From: Cytophagales bacterium
GTDB taxonomy: Bacteria; Bacteroidota; Bacteroidia; Cytophagales; Thermoflexibacteraceae
DNA: 64,000 nucleotides
Direction of reading: 5' to 3'
NCBI GenBank assembly: GCA_013299115.1
Contig: JAAFKA010000006.1
Location: 62,001 to 126,000 of the forward strand
The notes beneath the pieces are model-generated. The model was not told where the DNA came from. It saw only the letters and a program-made list of their open reading frames with translations, and did not search any database. Positions 8,724-18,662 of the stretch are shown here, one piece after another. Position 1 is the first letter of the stretch. The number at the start of each line of letters is the position of its first letter. A program made the position numbers and the translations under genes.

Positions 8724-11192
8724 ATGGCACGAAATAATAAAAAAAAATTACGGGACGAGGAAATAGACCACGACAACTCTGAAGATTTTATTCCTATTCT
8801 TACCGCCGAAGAAGACCCTGAACAAGAAGCTGTGCGACCAGACGAGTTGCCCATTTTGCCTGTGCGTAATACGGTGCTGTTCCCTGGTGTCATCATTCCT
8901 ATTACGGTGGGAAGGCAAAAATCTATCAAATTGGTAAAAAAAGCATACAAAGGAGATAGGTTAATTGGCGTGGTAACGCAACGCAAGGCAGGTGCAGACG
9001 AGCCTAAAAAAGAGGATTTATACGAGGTGGGTACCATGGCTACCATACTCAAAATGCTTACTTTGCCCGATGGCAACACGACCATTATCATTCAGGGCAG
9101 AAGCAAATTTGTGTTGAATGAAGTAGTGAAAGATGAGCCTTATATGGTGGCAAAAGTGGCTTATCTTACGGATACACAGCCCAATGAAAAGCAAAAAGAA
9201 ACCAAAGCCTTGTTGGAGTCTTTGCGTGAGGCTGCTTTCAAAATCATTAAAATTAACCCTGATATTCCTTCGGAGGCACAAGTTGCCTTAGAAAATATAG
9301 AAAGTTCTGTTTTTTTGATTAATTTTTTGTCGTCTAACGTCAATGCAGATTTGGCAGACAAACAAGGGCTGTTGAACTTGACAGATTGGAAAGAAAGAGC
9401 TACCAAACTCTTTGAGTATATGCTCAAAGATATTCAACTCTTGGAGTTGAAACAAGAAATTCATTCTAAGGCACATTCAGACATAGACCAGCAGCAACGA
9501 GATTATTTTCTCAGGCAGCAAATCAAGGTCTTGCAAGAGGAATTGGGGCAAGATGCACCCGAACAAGACATAGAAAAACTGAAAGAAAGAGCAAAAACCA
9601 AACAATGGTCAAAGACTATTGCCGACCATTTCCAAAAAGAATTGAGCAAATTGATTAGGCTGAACTCCCAAAGTCCAGACTACCCAATAGCTTTGAATTA
9701 TTTGGAATTTATGCTCGACTTGCCTTGGGAACACTACACCGAAGACAGTTTTGATTTGGTAAAAGCAAAAGAAATTTTAGATGCAGACCACCACGGCTTG
9801 ACGAAGGTAAAAACCCGAATTTTAGAATATTTGGCTGTTTTGAAACTTCGCAAAGACATGAAAGGACCTATTTTGTGTTTGTATGGTCCTCCAGGAGTCG
9901 GCAAAACTTCTTTGGGCAAGTCTATTGCCAAATCTCTCAACCGCCAATATGTGCGGATGTCGTTGGGTGGTTTGCATGACGAATCGGAAATAAGAGGACA
10001 CCGCAAAACTTATATTGGGGCTATGCCAGGTAGAGTATTGGCAAATGTAAAAAAAGCTGCTTCCTCTAACCCTGTTTTTGTGTTAGACGAAATAGACAAA
10101 ATTGGCAACGATTTTAGGGGAGACCCCGCCTCTGCTTTGTTGGAGGTTTTAGACCCCGAACAAAACAATACTTTTGCCGACAACTACTTAGATGTAGAAT
10201 ATGACTTGTCTAAGGTCTTGTTTGTTGCCACTGCCAATGCGTTGGACACCATTCACCCCGCCCTGCGCGACAGAATGGAAATTATAGAAATAAACGGCTA
10301 TACGTTGGAGGAAAAAGTGGAGATAGTGAAAAAACATTTGCTACCCAAAGCCAAAAAAGAACATGGCTTAGGTGTAAGGGCTTTTAGCATAGACGACTCG
10401 GCTATTGCTCACGTGATAGACGGCTACACCAGAGAGTCAGGCGTAAGAAATTTAGAGCAAAAAATGGCTGCTCTCACTCGAAACATAGCCAAATCGGTGG
10501 CAATGGAGGAGGAATATCCCAAAAAGTTGAAAAAAGCAGACGTAGAAAGAATTTTGGGTATGCCTTCGTTTGACAAAGAACTTTACCAAGACAACGACTA
10601 TGCAGGCGTGGTAACAGGCTTGGCGTGGACACAAGTAGGCGGAGAAATTCTGTTTATCGAATCAAGCCTAAGCAAAGGCAGAGGTACACTCACCTTGTCG
10701 GGGCAGTTGGGAGATGTGATGAAGGAGTCGGCAACTACTGCACTTTCTTACCTCAAAGCCCATTCAGACGATTTGGGAATAGACTACCGTTTGTTTAGCC
10801 AATACGACTTGCACGTACACATACCCGCAGGGGCAGTGCCAAAAGATGGACCTTCGGCAGGAATTACCATGTTCACTTCCTTAGCTTCGGCTTATACGCA
10901 ACGCAAAGTGAAGGACAAAATAGCCATGACAGGCGAAATTACGCTGCGAGGAAAAGTATTGCCTGTGGGTGGTATCAAAGAAAAAATCTTAGCAGCCAAA
11001 AGAGCAGGCATTACGGAGATAATTCTTTGTACGCAAAACAAAAAAGACATTCAAGAAATAGATGCTCACTATGTAACAGACCTGAAATTCCATTATGTGG
11101 ACAAGGTGGCAGATGTTTTGCAAATTGCTTTGTTAGGCGAAAAAGTGAAAAATCCTGTGCTGTTTAAGGTGGAGGATATTAAGGTAAACTAA
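8724..11192 (+). CDS. lon: ATP-dependent protease Lon
   Basis: This 822-residue Lon protease has the LON substrate-binding domain (about residues 40-240), a coiled linker, the AAA+ module and the C-terminal serine protease domain. Walker [10 protein letters not shown] is at about 387-395, and FVLDEIDK gives Walker B. The catalytic dyad is S711 (PKDGPSAG) and K754 (GGIKEK), 43 residues apart as in E. coli Lon. It degrades misfolded and regulatory proteins in the cytoplasm. It has its own upstream region and no co-directional neighbour for 370 bp. Confidence 0.97.
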   Translation: MARNNKKKLRDEEIDHDNSEDFIPILTAEEDPEQEAVRPDELPILPVRNTVLFPGVIIPITVGRQKSIKLVKKAYKGDRLIGVVTQRKAGADEPKKEDLYEVGTMATILKMLTLPDGNTTIIIQGRSKFVLNEVVKDEPYMVAKVAYLTDTQPNEKQKETKALLESLREAAFKIIKINPDIPSEAQVALENIESSVFLINFLSSNVNADLADKQGLLNLTDWKERATKLFEYMLKDIQLLELKQEIHSKAHSDIDQQQRDYFLRQQIKVLQEELGQDAPEQDIEKLKERAKTKQWSKTIADHFQKELSKLIRLNSQSPDYPIALNYLEFMLDLPWEHYTEDSFDLVKAKEILDADHHGLTKVKTRILEYLAVLKLRKDMKGPILCLYGPPGVGKTSLGKSIAKSLNRQYVRMSLGGLHDESEIRGHRKTYIGAMPGRVLANVKKAASSNPVFVLDEIDKIGNDFRGDPASALLEVLDPEQNNTFADNYLDVEYDLSKVLFVATANALDTIHPALRDRMEIIEINGYTLEEKVEIVKKHLLPKAKKEHGLGVRAFSIDDSAIAHVIDGYTRESGVRNLEQKMAALTRNIAKSVAMEEEYPKKLKKADVERILGMPSFDKELYQDNDYAGVVTGLAWTQVGGEILFIESSLSKGRGTLTLSGQLGDVMKESATTALSYLKAHSDDLGIDYRLFSQYDLHVHIPAGAVPKDGPSAGITMFTSLASAYTQRKVKDKIAMTGEITLRGKVLPVGGIKEKILAAKRAGITEIILCTQNKKDIQEIDAHYVTDLKFHYVDKVADVLQIALLGEKVKNPVLFKVEDIKVN

Positions 11193-11561
11193 TTGTTGGT
11201 TTTGAATGTTTAAGATTGAATGTTGAACATACCATAGAGGGGGTCTGAAAAATAAAAATTTATATAACGGACTTTAACCAACGCTATTAAGCTAAGAAAT
11301 AATTGAAAAGTGCCTTTTTAGCCTTGTAAAGGTGTACCATTGGTAGCAAATGTAATATATTGCGTTTGCAAGCACCATCGGTGCGTGCCTACTCGCAAAA
11401 TGGTACGCACCGAATAAGGTCTGTGATAGACTTTGATTTTTTGGACAACCTCTCAGGAAATTTCAATATTGCTTAGGTGGCACTAGCAAATTTTGAGGTA
11501 AAAAGTAATGCAATTACTAAGTTATTATTAGTTTTCCATCTTAAAATTTTTATAAAAAAAT
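11193..11561. other. Intergenic region downstream of lon with a repeat fragment
   Basis: This is a 369-bp spacer. Bases 11269-11299 (GGACTTTAACC, then CGCTATTAAGCTAAGAAA) are a decayed copy of the border of the large palindromic element at 52588-53061. A second part (about 11360-11460) has a short inverted GCACC...GGTGCG motif and the phrase TTTTGGACAACC, which recalls the end of the MITE-like element at 1421. No gene is supported. Confidence 0.5.
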
Positions 11562-11969
11562 ATGTTTGATAACTTATTAAGCCCGTTTCCTTTTGCGCAA
11601 GCCATGACCAGCTTGTTTATAGCCATTTTGTTTTTGCAATCTGGTTTAGATAAAGCAGCTAATTTTGCTGATAACTTGTCTTGGTTGCAAACCCATTTCT
11701 CAAAAACTTTCTTACGCAACTTTGTCCAATTTTTATTAATTGTACTCACTGTTGCAGAGCTTATGGCAGGCAGTTTAGCCCTAATAGGTGCAGCTCAAAT
11801 AGCTTTCAATGGTACAAAAACTATTGCGTTATATGGAGGTCAGGTGGCTACATTGGCAGTTTTATTATTGTTTTTTGGACAACGGATAGCTAAAGATTAC
11901 GCAGGAGCAGCCAGCTTAGTACCTTATTTTGCTTTGTGCGTGGCTGCTGTGGTAATGTTGTCGTTTTAG
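11562..11969 (+). CDS. DoxX-like small membrane protein
   Basis: This 135-residue protein has four predicted membrane helices (about 13-32, 50-72, 80-100, 112-134). The arrangement and the LFLQSGLDKAANF stretch after the first helix resemble the DoxX/MauE family of small inner-membrane proteins, whose molecular role is mostly unknown and sometimes linked to redox or sulfur metabolism. It converges on the baseplate-like gene and is not part of an operon. The family call comes from pattern only. Confidence 0.6.
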   Translation: MFDNLLSPFPFAQAMTSLFIAILFLQSGLDKAANFADNLSWLQTHFSKTFLRNFVQFLLIVLTVAELMAGSLALIGAAQIAFNGTKTIALYGGQVATLAVLLLFFGQRIAKDYAGAASLVPYFALCVAAVVMLSF

Positions 11970-11997
11970 GTACAATTTTATGAGTGATAATGTATGG

Positions 11998-14900
11998 CTA
12001 CTGCACCACAAAATCATCACCCAACGACAACCTCCCCAGCGAAACAGGCTCGGCTTTGTCAAAATTGACCTCGCCCACTACTGTAATTTCGTGAGAAGGA
12101 GCAGCCACCAAAATAGACCACGCAAAAGTGCCTTGCATAGCCGTTTGATTTTGAGTAGTGGAGGGCAAAGCACTGTCTGCCAACTGATAAGTTTCGGTTG
12201 CGGTGCTTGCCACTTTGAGCATACTCACACTGCCTACAAAGTGAATATAAGGTCGCAATTTGATAAAATGCAGCAAAGCCGTATTGCTGATAACTACCTG
12301 AAATGGGTTATTTTTTTGTGAACTTTCATTCAAAAAATGGCTAATTTCCTCTTGCAACAGTTGCCAATAATAGCCTGTTTGGTAGCCTTTTTTAAACTGA
12401 ATTTGGCAAAACACCTTCACTTTTTCGTAAATTGGGTTTCGCACTTCTATTGTTGCAAAAGGCGTTGCCAAATTTTTGACAAAATCCTCAATGGTTTTTA
12501 GCTCCTCAAAACTTGCCAAAGGTGTGTGCGTAATTGCCCTTTCAGGAATGACCACTATCACCACAGACCCCGCCACTGTTTGATTAGGCTGCTGGCTATT
12601 GGTGTGTGGCAAACATTTTACTTTTTTGAGATAAGGAAATTTTTGGAACAACAAATGTTCGTAATCCCATGCGGTTACGGCTCTTTGCTTGTGTTTCAGG
12701 TGTTCGTTTACCCTTGTTTTCATATCGGTTTGGCTCTCCTCTGCCGTATAGCCAAAAGAGGGCAAAGGCTGATAGACAAATCGCAAACCTTCTATCAAGT
12801 TTTTGGGTTGCACAATGGAATAAGCCTCACAAGTGGCAGGTGGCGTGGTTTCCATGTCGGTGCTTACCCACTCCAAAACGGCTGCTTGCGTGTGAATGGC
12901 TACTGTTTTGCAAATTTTATCTAAATTTCCGTTTGCTTGCAAGCAAATCCAATGCAAAGCTGGGTTTAACAGCGTATTGCCTGTGGTCATTTGCAAAGGC
13001 AATTCCAGACTGACTACGCCACTTCGGGTTAGGGCTTGCGTGGTATCTTCCAAAATTGCCGACTCTGCAAAAGGAAACCAAGTATTTTCTTTGAGGTAAA
13101 ACCAACGCAACTGCACTGCCTCCTGCGAAAGATGTTGTACTGCTGCGGGGGCTAAATGAAACAAAAGATGCAAAGTTTCGGGTGGTTTGGCACGCCACAA
13201 CCCAAAAAGCAACTGCCCACCTGCATTGACAGCAGGTAGCAATTTGTTTTGTTGATTTTTTCCCTCTTTGTTTGGATAGACAACCTGATGCCCATCTAAA
13301 TGCAAATGAAAAAACGTGGCTTGGCTATTTGCCTGATGAGCAGCCTGCACAGGTTGGCGGTAAGCAAAATTGATAACCTCCGAAGCCTCATAAGCTAAGG
13401 AAATCGACTGCACAACAGGGGTGTAAGGTTTTTGCGGTAATTGTTGTTCTTTTTTGCCCATCACTTTTGCCGAAAGACTTTGCACCAATACATTGTCAGT
13501 CATTATTTTGGAGAGCAAAAACGGATAGGTTTCATGCCCAAAAGCATCGGCAGGCGTAGCCAATTCGAGGCGGATAAAACCTTGCTTGCTGGTGTGCGTA
13601 TAAGCCAACTGCGGTTGGTTGATGCCCTCATAATTTTCGGTAGTTGGCAATATTTTTTTGTCTATATTGGCAAAAATAGTGCGGTTGCTAAGTTTTCCAA
13701 TTCGTTGCGGTGGCAAAGTTTCACTGTGGTCAGTTCGAAACAAAGGAAGGTTTTGAGGTTGTTGGGCAGGAGGAGTTTTCCACTTGCCATTTTCCAAACA
13801 ACTGATTTTCACTGTAAAACTTGTGTTGTCGTAAGTTGTTTCATAGTCTTGGTAGTAACCCTGAAAGCCGTCAGGATTTGTAGGCAACCCAAACCATTCT
13901 ATATTGATAGTCAAGGAGTTAAGAGGTTTAAAAAAGGCTTCTTTGCTACCAATCAACCAATAAGAACCCACCGTAGGCACAGGGCTAAACGGCATAAAAG
14001 GATTGGTTGGGTTGAGTTGGCTGTAATTGTTATACAGTACCAAATCTTTCACTTCTTTTGCCTTCACACTGATTTTGATTTGCTCTATTTCCAACGGAGC
14101 AAACAAAGTATAAGGATAAATAATGCCTGTGTGCTGCATACAAAAACGAACAACAGGCAAGGTAGTAGCCAACGGAATAGGCAGCGAATTTTTTGGAAGA
14201 GTTGGCGAAAAAGTTGTTGGGGGAAGTTGGTTATGCAGCAAAGGGTCGTAGCCAATGACAGCCCCAATGCTATTGTCGAGTGCCAAATCTATATGAAAAG
14301 AGTTGGTAGCCAAATCATAACCAGCCCCTAATTTGTCTATGGTATGCCAGCCGTTTTGGGTCGTAATTTGGATAAGAAACCCATTTCTTACCAAAATAGC
14401 AAACAAGTTTTCGGGGGTTTCGTCTTGCTCAAAAGCCAATTTTTTGAGGTAAGAAATGAAACTATTTTTGCTATTTTTACTATTTTTATCGTCAAAACTA
14501 TCAGGCGTAAAGAAAAAGTCGAGGGCAATTTCTCTTTGCCCTTCTTGCAAATAAAAATTGGCAGATGCCACCGCAAAACCAACAAAGGCTGTTTGCATCG
14601 TTTGTTGGTCTTGGCTTTTGCCGTCTTGTTTTTCGCCAAAGGTAGCAAAAGTTTCTTGTGCAGTTTTGCTGTTTTCCTTGGGTGGCACAAAGGGCAAAGC
14701 TATATTTCTTTGATAAATTTGCTCAAATAAAACACCCTCATTGAAAATATTTTGATACTTTTTGTTCTCCTTATTTTCGGCATATAAAATCTGTAACTCT
14801 TTGATAATGATTTGATTAAACACCAAATCTTGTGTAGTTGCATACAAACTTTCGGGCTGCGAGGCTTCGGCAGGCGGTGCAACAAAAGCAGTACCTTCGG

Positions 14901-15816
14901 GCAAGACCAAATAAGGCTGTTCAGGATTTAGTTCCATATAAACCAACACTTTGCCCGCCTTTGCAGCTTTTGGTTTTTGTTGCAAGAGGGTTTGGTAGTA
15001 CAAATCGGTATGCTTGGCAGTAAATTGATTGGTAAACTGTTGCAATTTTTCGAATAGCTGCACAAAAGCCACATACAAGGCAACACCTGCATCATGGTTG
15101 TCGTCAGGGGAAGTAAGCAAATTGGAGAAGTTTTTATATTTTTGCTGCAAAAAACCAATCATTTCTATAAACAGTTGCGTTTGGGCGTAGGCTTTTTGGA
15201 GTAAAAACGCCAATTTTTGTTGTGTAGTCAGGGGCAAATCTGTTGAAAAAATTGTTTTTTCTACCTTGATAAATTGCGTTTCGGCTTGCCAAAATTGTAG
15301 ATTTTGCTCATCAAAAAATTGCAATTTTATTTCCAATAAATTTTCGCAAGCCTCCGCAAGTTGTTGCAAAGCAACAAAAGCTACCGCCAATCTGTTGTCT
15401 ATGGCTTGGTCTAAGGTTTGTTTGAGTAGCAAAGCCTGTGGTGGCAAGGTAGCAGTTTGCAAGGGCATTGTCCACGTGGCAAAGGCGTGGGTTAGTTGGT
15501 GTGCAGCCCCAAAAAACTCTGTTGTATAGTGCTGTAAATCAGGCAAATAGTTAGTTTTTGCTGCCCAATGCAAGGCGTGGCTCAATTTTTTTTCGGTGGC
15601 TGCCCAATCAAATTGGGCAATAGCAGCCTGTATGAGCAAGGGATTTTGGGCAAAAAAGCTCTGCCAAGTCCCATTTTTTTTGTTTTGGAGGTCGTAATAG
15701 GCTATGAGTTTGCCCATATCAGCAGCAAAACTCAATAGGTTTTCTATTTTTCTTTCGTCTATCCTAACGAAATTGTCTTGCAAGGGTTTTATCAAACGAG
15801 GGGTTTGCATACGCAA
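11998..15816 (-). CDS. Baseplate J-like protein of a contractile injection or phage-tail type
   Basis: This very large 1272-residue protein is rich in Gln and aromatic residues. Residues around 1030-1200 resemble the baseplate wedge J (gp6/Afp11-like) family. There is a charged motif (RVNEHLKHKQRAVTAWDYEH), then FPYLKKVKCLPH, a VVVIPE strand, a block around ATPFATIEVRNPIYEKVKVFCQI, and a final LRPYIHFVGSV. The first 250 residues are helical and the middle is beta-rich. In phage tails and extracellular contractile injection systems such proteins join the sheath baseplate. No sheath, tube, spike, AAA+ loader or tape-measure gene is in the window, so the protein is isolated here. It is 16 bp downstream of the sirtuin gene on the same strand. 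The call is by motif style and is only moderately sure. Confidence 0.6.
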   Translation of the reverse strand: MRMQTPRLIKPLQDNFVRIDERKIENLLSFAADMGKLIAYYDLQNKKNGTWQSFFAQNPLLIQAAIAQFDWAATEKKLSHALHWAAKTNYLPDLQHYTTEFFGAAHQLTHAFATWTMPLQTATLPPQALLLKQTLDQAIDNRLAVAFVALQQLAEACENLLEIKLQFFDEQNLQFWQAETQFIKVEKTIFSTDLPLTTQQKLAFLLQKAYAQTQLFIEMIGFLQQKYKNFSNLLTSPDDNHDAGVALYVAFVQLFEKLQQFTNQFTAKHTDLYYQTLLQQKPKAAKAGKVLVYMELNPEQPYLVLPEGTAFVAPPAEASQPESLYATTQDLVFNQIIIKELQILYAENKENKKYQNIFNEGVLFEQIYQRNIALPFVPPKENSKTAQETFATFGEKQDGKSQDQQTMQTAFVGFAVASANFYLQEGQREIALDFFFTPDSFDDKNSKNSKNSFISYLKKLAFEQDETPENLFAILVRNGFLIQITTQNGWHTIDKLGAGYDLATNSFHIDLALDNSIGAVIGYDPLLHNQLPPTTFSPTLPKNSLPIPLATTLPVVRFCMQHTGIIYPYTLFAPLEIEQIKISVKAKEVKDLVLYNNYSQLNPTNPFMPFSPVPTVGSYWLIGSKEAFFKPLNSLTINIEWFGLPTNPDGFQGYYQDYETTYDNTSFTVKISCLENGKWKTPPAQQPQNLPLFRTDHSETLPPQRIGKLSNRTIFANIDKKILPTTENYEGINQPQLAYTHTSKQGFIRLELATPADAFGHETYPFLLSKIMTDNVLVQSLSAKVMGKKEQQLPQKPYTPVVQSISLAYEASEVINFAYRQPVQAAHQANSQATFFHLHLDGHQVVYPNKEGKNQQNKLLPAVNAGGQLLFGLWRAKPPETLHLLFHLAPAAVQHLSQEAVQLRWFYLKENTWFPFAESAILEDTTQALTRSGVVSLELPLQMTTGNTLLNPALHWICLQANGNLDKICKTVAIHTQAAVLEWVSTDMETTPPATCEAYSIVQPKNLIEGLRFVYQPLPSFGYTAEESQTDMKTRVNEHLKHKQRAVTAWDYEHLLFQKFPYLKKVKCLPHTNSQQPNQTVAGSVVIVVIPERAITHTPLASFEELKTIEDFVKNLATPFATIEVRNPIYEKVKVFCQIQFKKGYQTGYYWQLLQEEISHFLNESSQKNNPFQVVISNTALLHFIKLRPYIHFVGSVSMLKVASTATETYQLADSALPSTTQNQTAMQGTFAWSILVAAPSHEITVVGEVNFDKAEPVSLGRLSLGDDFVVQ

Positions 15817-15832
15817 AAGGGGTTAGGTAATA

Positions 15833-16528
15833 TTATTTATTTTGCAGCAACCAATTACGTACTTTTACCATACCTGTTGTTGCTTTTTCTTCTATAAATG
15901 TCTGCTTTTTAGAATAACTTACTTCGGGCTTTTTGGGGTCAACTATAAATCTTGGCGTGTCAAGAGGCACATAGTCCACCAAACTTGCAGCGGGGTAAAC
16001 CACCAAGGAAGTGCCTACCACAACAAAAAAGTCTGCTGTTTCGCAAATTCTGGCTGCCTCTGCAATTAAAGGCACACTTTCGCCAAACCAAACAATATGG
16101 GGGCGAAGTTGCGACCCTTTTTCACATTTATCACCTATATTGATTTCCAAGCCTTTCATGTCATAAATCAACTTTTCATCGACAGTGCTGCGAGATTTAA
16201 ACAGTTCGCCATGCAGGTGGATAATATTCGTGGAGCCTGCCCTTTCGTGCAAATTGTCCACATTTTGGGTAATAACTACCACCTCAAAATCATCTTCGAG
16301 GGCAGCAATGACGTGGTGAGCCTCATTGGGTTTCACACTTGCAGCTTGTTTGCGGCGTTGATTATAAAACTCTAAGACTAAGGCTTTATTTTTTTGCCAG
16401 CCTTGTGGCGAGGCTACTGCCATCACGTCATTGCCTTCCCACAATCCGTTTGAATCTCTGAAAGTGGCTATGCCACTCTCCGCGCTTACGCCTGCTCCTG
16501 ATAAAACAACTACTTTTTTCTTTGTCAT
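15833..16528 (-). CDS. NAD-dependent protein deacylase, SIRT5/CobB type
   Basis: This 231-residue sirtuin removes acyl groups from lysine using NAD+. The NAD-binding motifs are GAGVSAESG (11-19), FRD (23-25) and TQNVD (87-91); the catalytic base is H106 in HLHGELF. Y55 and R58 in FYNQRR form the Tyr-x-x-Arg pair that favours succinyl and malonyl substrates in SIRT5 and CobB. The usual zinc-binding cysteine pairs are absent: only C135 remains in the region 107-140, a state seen in several Bacteroidota sirtuins. It is the upstream neighbour of the baseplate-like gene. Confidence 0.9.
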   Translation of the reverse strand: MTKKKVVVLSGAGVSAESGIATFRDSNGLWEGNDVMAVASPQGWQKNKALVLEFYNQRRKQAASVKPNEAHHVIAALEDDFEVVVITQNVDNLHERAGSTNIIHLHGELFKSRSTVDEKLIYDMKGLEINIGDKCEKGSQLRPHIVWFGESVPLIAEAARICETADFFVVVGTSLVVYPAASLVDYVPLDTPRFIVDPKKPEVSYSKKQTFIEEKATTGMVKVRNWLLQNK

Positions 16529-16621
16529 ATTGATTCCAAGAATTACAAATTTTAAATCTGCGAATGATAAACTTTATAAATCAAATGATTAGGTTTTATA
16601 TCTCGACACGCAAAAGCAAAC

Positions 16622-16662
16622 AAAAAAGATGACATCTTTTTGAACAATGCCATCTTTGTTTA
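16622..16662 (-). terminator. Hairpin terminator after the PhyH gene
   Basis: Read on the minus strand, AAGATGGCAT and ATGTCATCTT pair as an imperfect stem around an A-rich loop and are followed by a run of T. It lies 22 bp past the phyH-type stop codon, so it should end the transcript of the three lipid genes before the sirtuin gene. Confidence 0.6.
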
Positions 16663-16683
16663 TTTGTTGCTGTAACATGAAGA

Positions 16684-17505
16684 TTATTTCACTATCTTCA
16701 TAAATCTTTGGTAGAAAGGTGTAGGACTTTTTTCGTTTTTGGGAGCATATTCTCCGTTGATTATAGGCACATACATCACTCTACGGCGACTTTCTGCACC
16801 TTTGATGGAGGCTTGGGCTACTCTGTGCCATAGTCTGCCATCGTGTACGGTCAAGTCCCCTGGTTGTGAACTCAATGCAATTTCGTTGGGGTCAGGTGTA
16901 TTGTCCACAAAGTATTTTTTGCGGAAGATTAGCCCCAATAGACTTTGTTTGTGTGTGCAAGGTATCAAACGCAAACCACCTTTTTCGGGTGTGCATGTGT
17001 CGAGGTGTACGCCTACATTGAGCATAGGACCTATTTTTTTGCCTAAGAAAATATCACGTGGGGCATCGGTATGCCAGCCCATTTGGGTAAACTCACTTTT
17101 ATCTGTATTGACATAGTGATTGATTACCAAACCGTCTTTTTCGTTTTCGCCTACACGACCTCCTTCGGCTTTGAGCAAAGGAAACAACAATTCAAATCTT
17201 TTGTCGAGCAGAAATTCGTGCAAAATAGGGTGGTGTTGCGAGGCAAAAGCATAGCGTTGCACTATTTTGCTGCCATCGGCATCAAAACCGTACTTGATAG
17301 GCACGCCATTCACTTTCTCTACATTTTCGGCAACCCACTTTTCTTGTACGGCTTCCATTGCCTTAATGATTTGGCTTACTCCTTCGGGGCTAACAAAGTT
17401 TCGGAAATGAACGAAACCATATTCTTCAAAGAAACTGATTTGTTCTGGCGTTAGTTTGTCGCCCAGCGTAAATATTGGATAGTTAAACTCTCTCACTTTA
17501 TTCAA
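16684..17505 (-). CDS. Phytanoyl-CoA dioxygenase (PhyH) family protein
   Basis: This 273-residue Fe(II)/2-oxoglutarate-dependent oxygenase has the jelly-roll metal triad H145-x-D147 (GWHTDAP) and H227 (DGRLWHRV). A conserved region rich in Gly and Pro (LDTCTPEKGGLRLIPCTH) lies between them. The family hydroxylates carbons next to a carbonyl or on lipid chains. It is the last gene of a minus-strand run after a sphingolipid desaturase-like gene and a sphingomyelin-synthase-like gene, so a 2-hydroxylated fatty acyl chain or a C4-hydroxylated base of a sphingolipid is an attractive but unproven substrate. Confidence 0.85.
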   Translation of the reverse strand: MNKVREFNYPIFTLGDKLTPEQISFFEEYGFVHFRNFVSPEGVSQIIKAMEAVQEKWVAENVEKVNGVPIKYGFDADGSKIVQRYAFASQHHPILHEFLLDKRFELLFPLLKAEGGRVGENEKDGLVINHYVNTDKSEFTQMGWHTDAPRDIFLGKKIGPMLNVGVHLDTCTPEKGGLRLIPCTHKQSLLGLIFRKKYFVDNTPDPNEIALSSQPGDLTVHDGRLWHRVAQASIKGAESRRRVMYVPIINGEYAPKNEKSPTPFYQRFMKIVK

Positions 17506-17536
17506 GTAGTTTTAATAATTCGATGAAAGTTAAGTA

Positions 17537-17603
17537 TGATTTATGATATATGATATATGGTTTATGATTTATGATATATCATAAATCATATATCATAAAT
17601 CAT
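17537..17603. repeat. Long AT-rich palindrome between the desaturase and PhyH genes
   Basis: Bases 17563-17590 form a perfect 28-bp palindrome centred on ATATAT-type sequence. The flanks 17537-17552 and 17588-17603 are also mutual inverted repeats, so two alternative hairpins can form. It occupies nearly the whole 106-bp spacer between two same-strand genes. It could reduce expression of the PhyH gene or stabilise the 3' end of the desaturase message. Confidence 0.7.
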
Positions 17604-17611
17604 ATTTATTT

Positions 17612-18616
17612 CTACACTGCCACTGCTTCGCCATTCCTGATAATAGTTGTGGGGGCTGCATTTTGTCTTTCGGTTGTACTCCGTTCTATGCGTGAGTACA
17701 GCGAAATATTTTTGTCTGTAATAAACCGCCACACTAAACCTGTCCAAGAGTTGTGCGAATACAAGTTGTCGTAAAATTCGGGTGCCATTTCTTTTACTTT
17801 TGGCAGGTTATGCCAAGCCACACCGGGAAAATCGTGGTGTTCGTTATGGTAGCCAATATTCATTTGCATCAAGTTCAACCCTCCGTAGTAGCTGTATGTT
17901 TCTTGTTTGTCGTGCAAAACAAAGTGTTCTTGTATCCAACGACCTCCCAAGGGGTGCAAACTCAAAGAGAAATAGAAACTCAACAACATATACACAATAG
18001 CATAACCACCGATAAATTGATAGACTGCTGCAATAAATGCAAGTTGAGTAAGCCAATTTAAGGCTGTCCAGCCATCAAAAGGGGCTACGTCTTTTACTCT
18101 TACCACACGCATAATTTGGAGAATGGGGAAACAAGCCAACCAAATAGCTTTCATGATAGCAGAATTGCCGACTAATCTGGCTTCCCAAGGTTCGGGCATA
18201 TCTGTATCTGTTTCGTGTATGCCTTGATGGGCGTGGTGTTTGAGGTGATATTTTTGGAAAGAGATGAAAGAAGGAATAATGGCGGGCAGATTGACTATCA
18301 AGCCAAATGCTACATTCAATCCTCTGTTTTGGAACAACAAATAATGACTTGCCTCGTGAATAATAACCACCACTACGTGATTCACAAAAGCACCTACACA
18401 ATACGCTGCAAGGGCAATGACCCACCAAGGCTGGTCGTAAATGGTAAGTAAATAACCTATGCTTACTTGCACCACCACACAGAGCAACGCAATAATGGCA
18501 GTCATTGCATTACGCCCGTTGAGTTGGCGAATTTCGGGGTGTTTTTTCAAAATTTCTCTTGTCCTGCTAAAATGCGGTACAGGTTCTTTGGATTGTATAA
18601 AGGTTTGGTTTGTCAT
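17612..18616 (-). CDS. Sphingolipid delta-4-desaturase (DEGS/DES1-like) fatty acid desaturase
   Basis: This 334-residue membrane desaturase has the three histidine boxes HEASH (87-91), HLKHH (124-128) and HNEHH (257-261) that bind the di-iron centre. Several features are specific to the dihydroceramide delta-4-desaturase branch. The N-terminal stretch 17-36 (SRTREILKKHPEIRQLNGRN) looks like the Lipid_DES domain of animal DEGS1. The segments LHPLGGRWIQEHF, ETYSYYGGLNL and GYHNEHHDFPG also match that branch. DEGS enzymes introduce the 4,5-trans double bond that turns dihydroceramide into ceramide. It lies 46 bp downstream of the PAP2_C gene. The reaction here is inferred from homology; other bacterial family members could act on other lipids. 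Confidence 0.82.
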   Translation of the reverse strand: MTNQTFIQSKEPVPHFSRTREILKKHPEIRQLNGRNAMTAIIALLCVVVQVSIGYLLTIYDQPWWVIALAAYCVGAFVNHVVVVIIHEASHYLLFQNRGLNVAFGLIVNLPAIIPSFISFQKYHLKHHAHQGIHETDTDMPEPWEARLVGNSAIMKAIWLACFPILQIMRVVRVKDVAPFDGWTALNWLTQLAFIAAVYQFIGGYAIVYMLLSFYFSLSLHPLGGRWIQEHFVLHDKQETYSYYGGLNLMQMNIGYHNEHHDFPGVAWHNLPKVKEMAPEFYDNLYSHNSWTGLVWRFITDKNISLYSRIERSTTERQNAAPTTIIRNGEAVAV

Positions 18617-18662
18617 TTTTATAGCTGATTAACATTTTTTTTGCAAAGATATAAATTGCAAG

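Noticed and set aside
13441-14331. A 296-residue frame on the plus strand inside the baseplate-like gene
   Set aside because: It is the antisense shadow of the 1272-residue gene, with composition typical of a shadow frame (many Cys, Lys, Arg, Ile) and no family motif.
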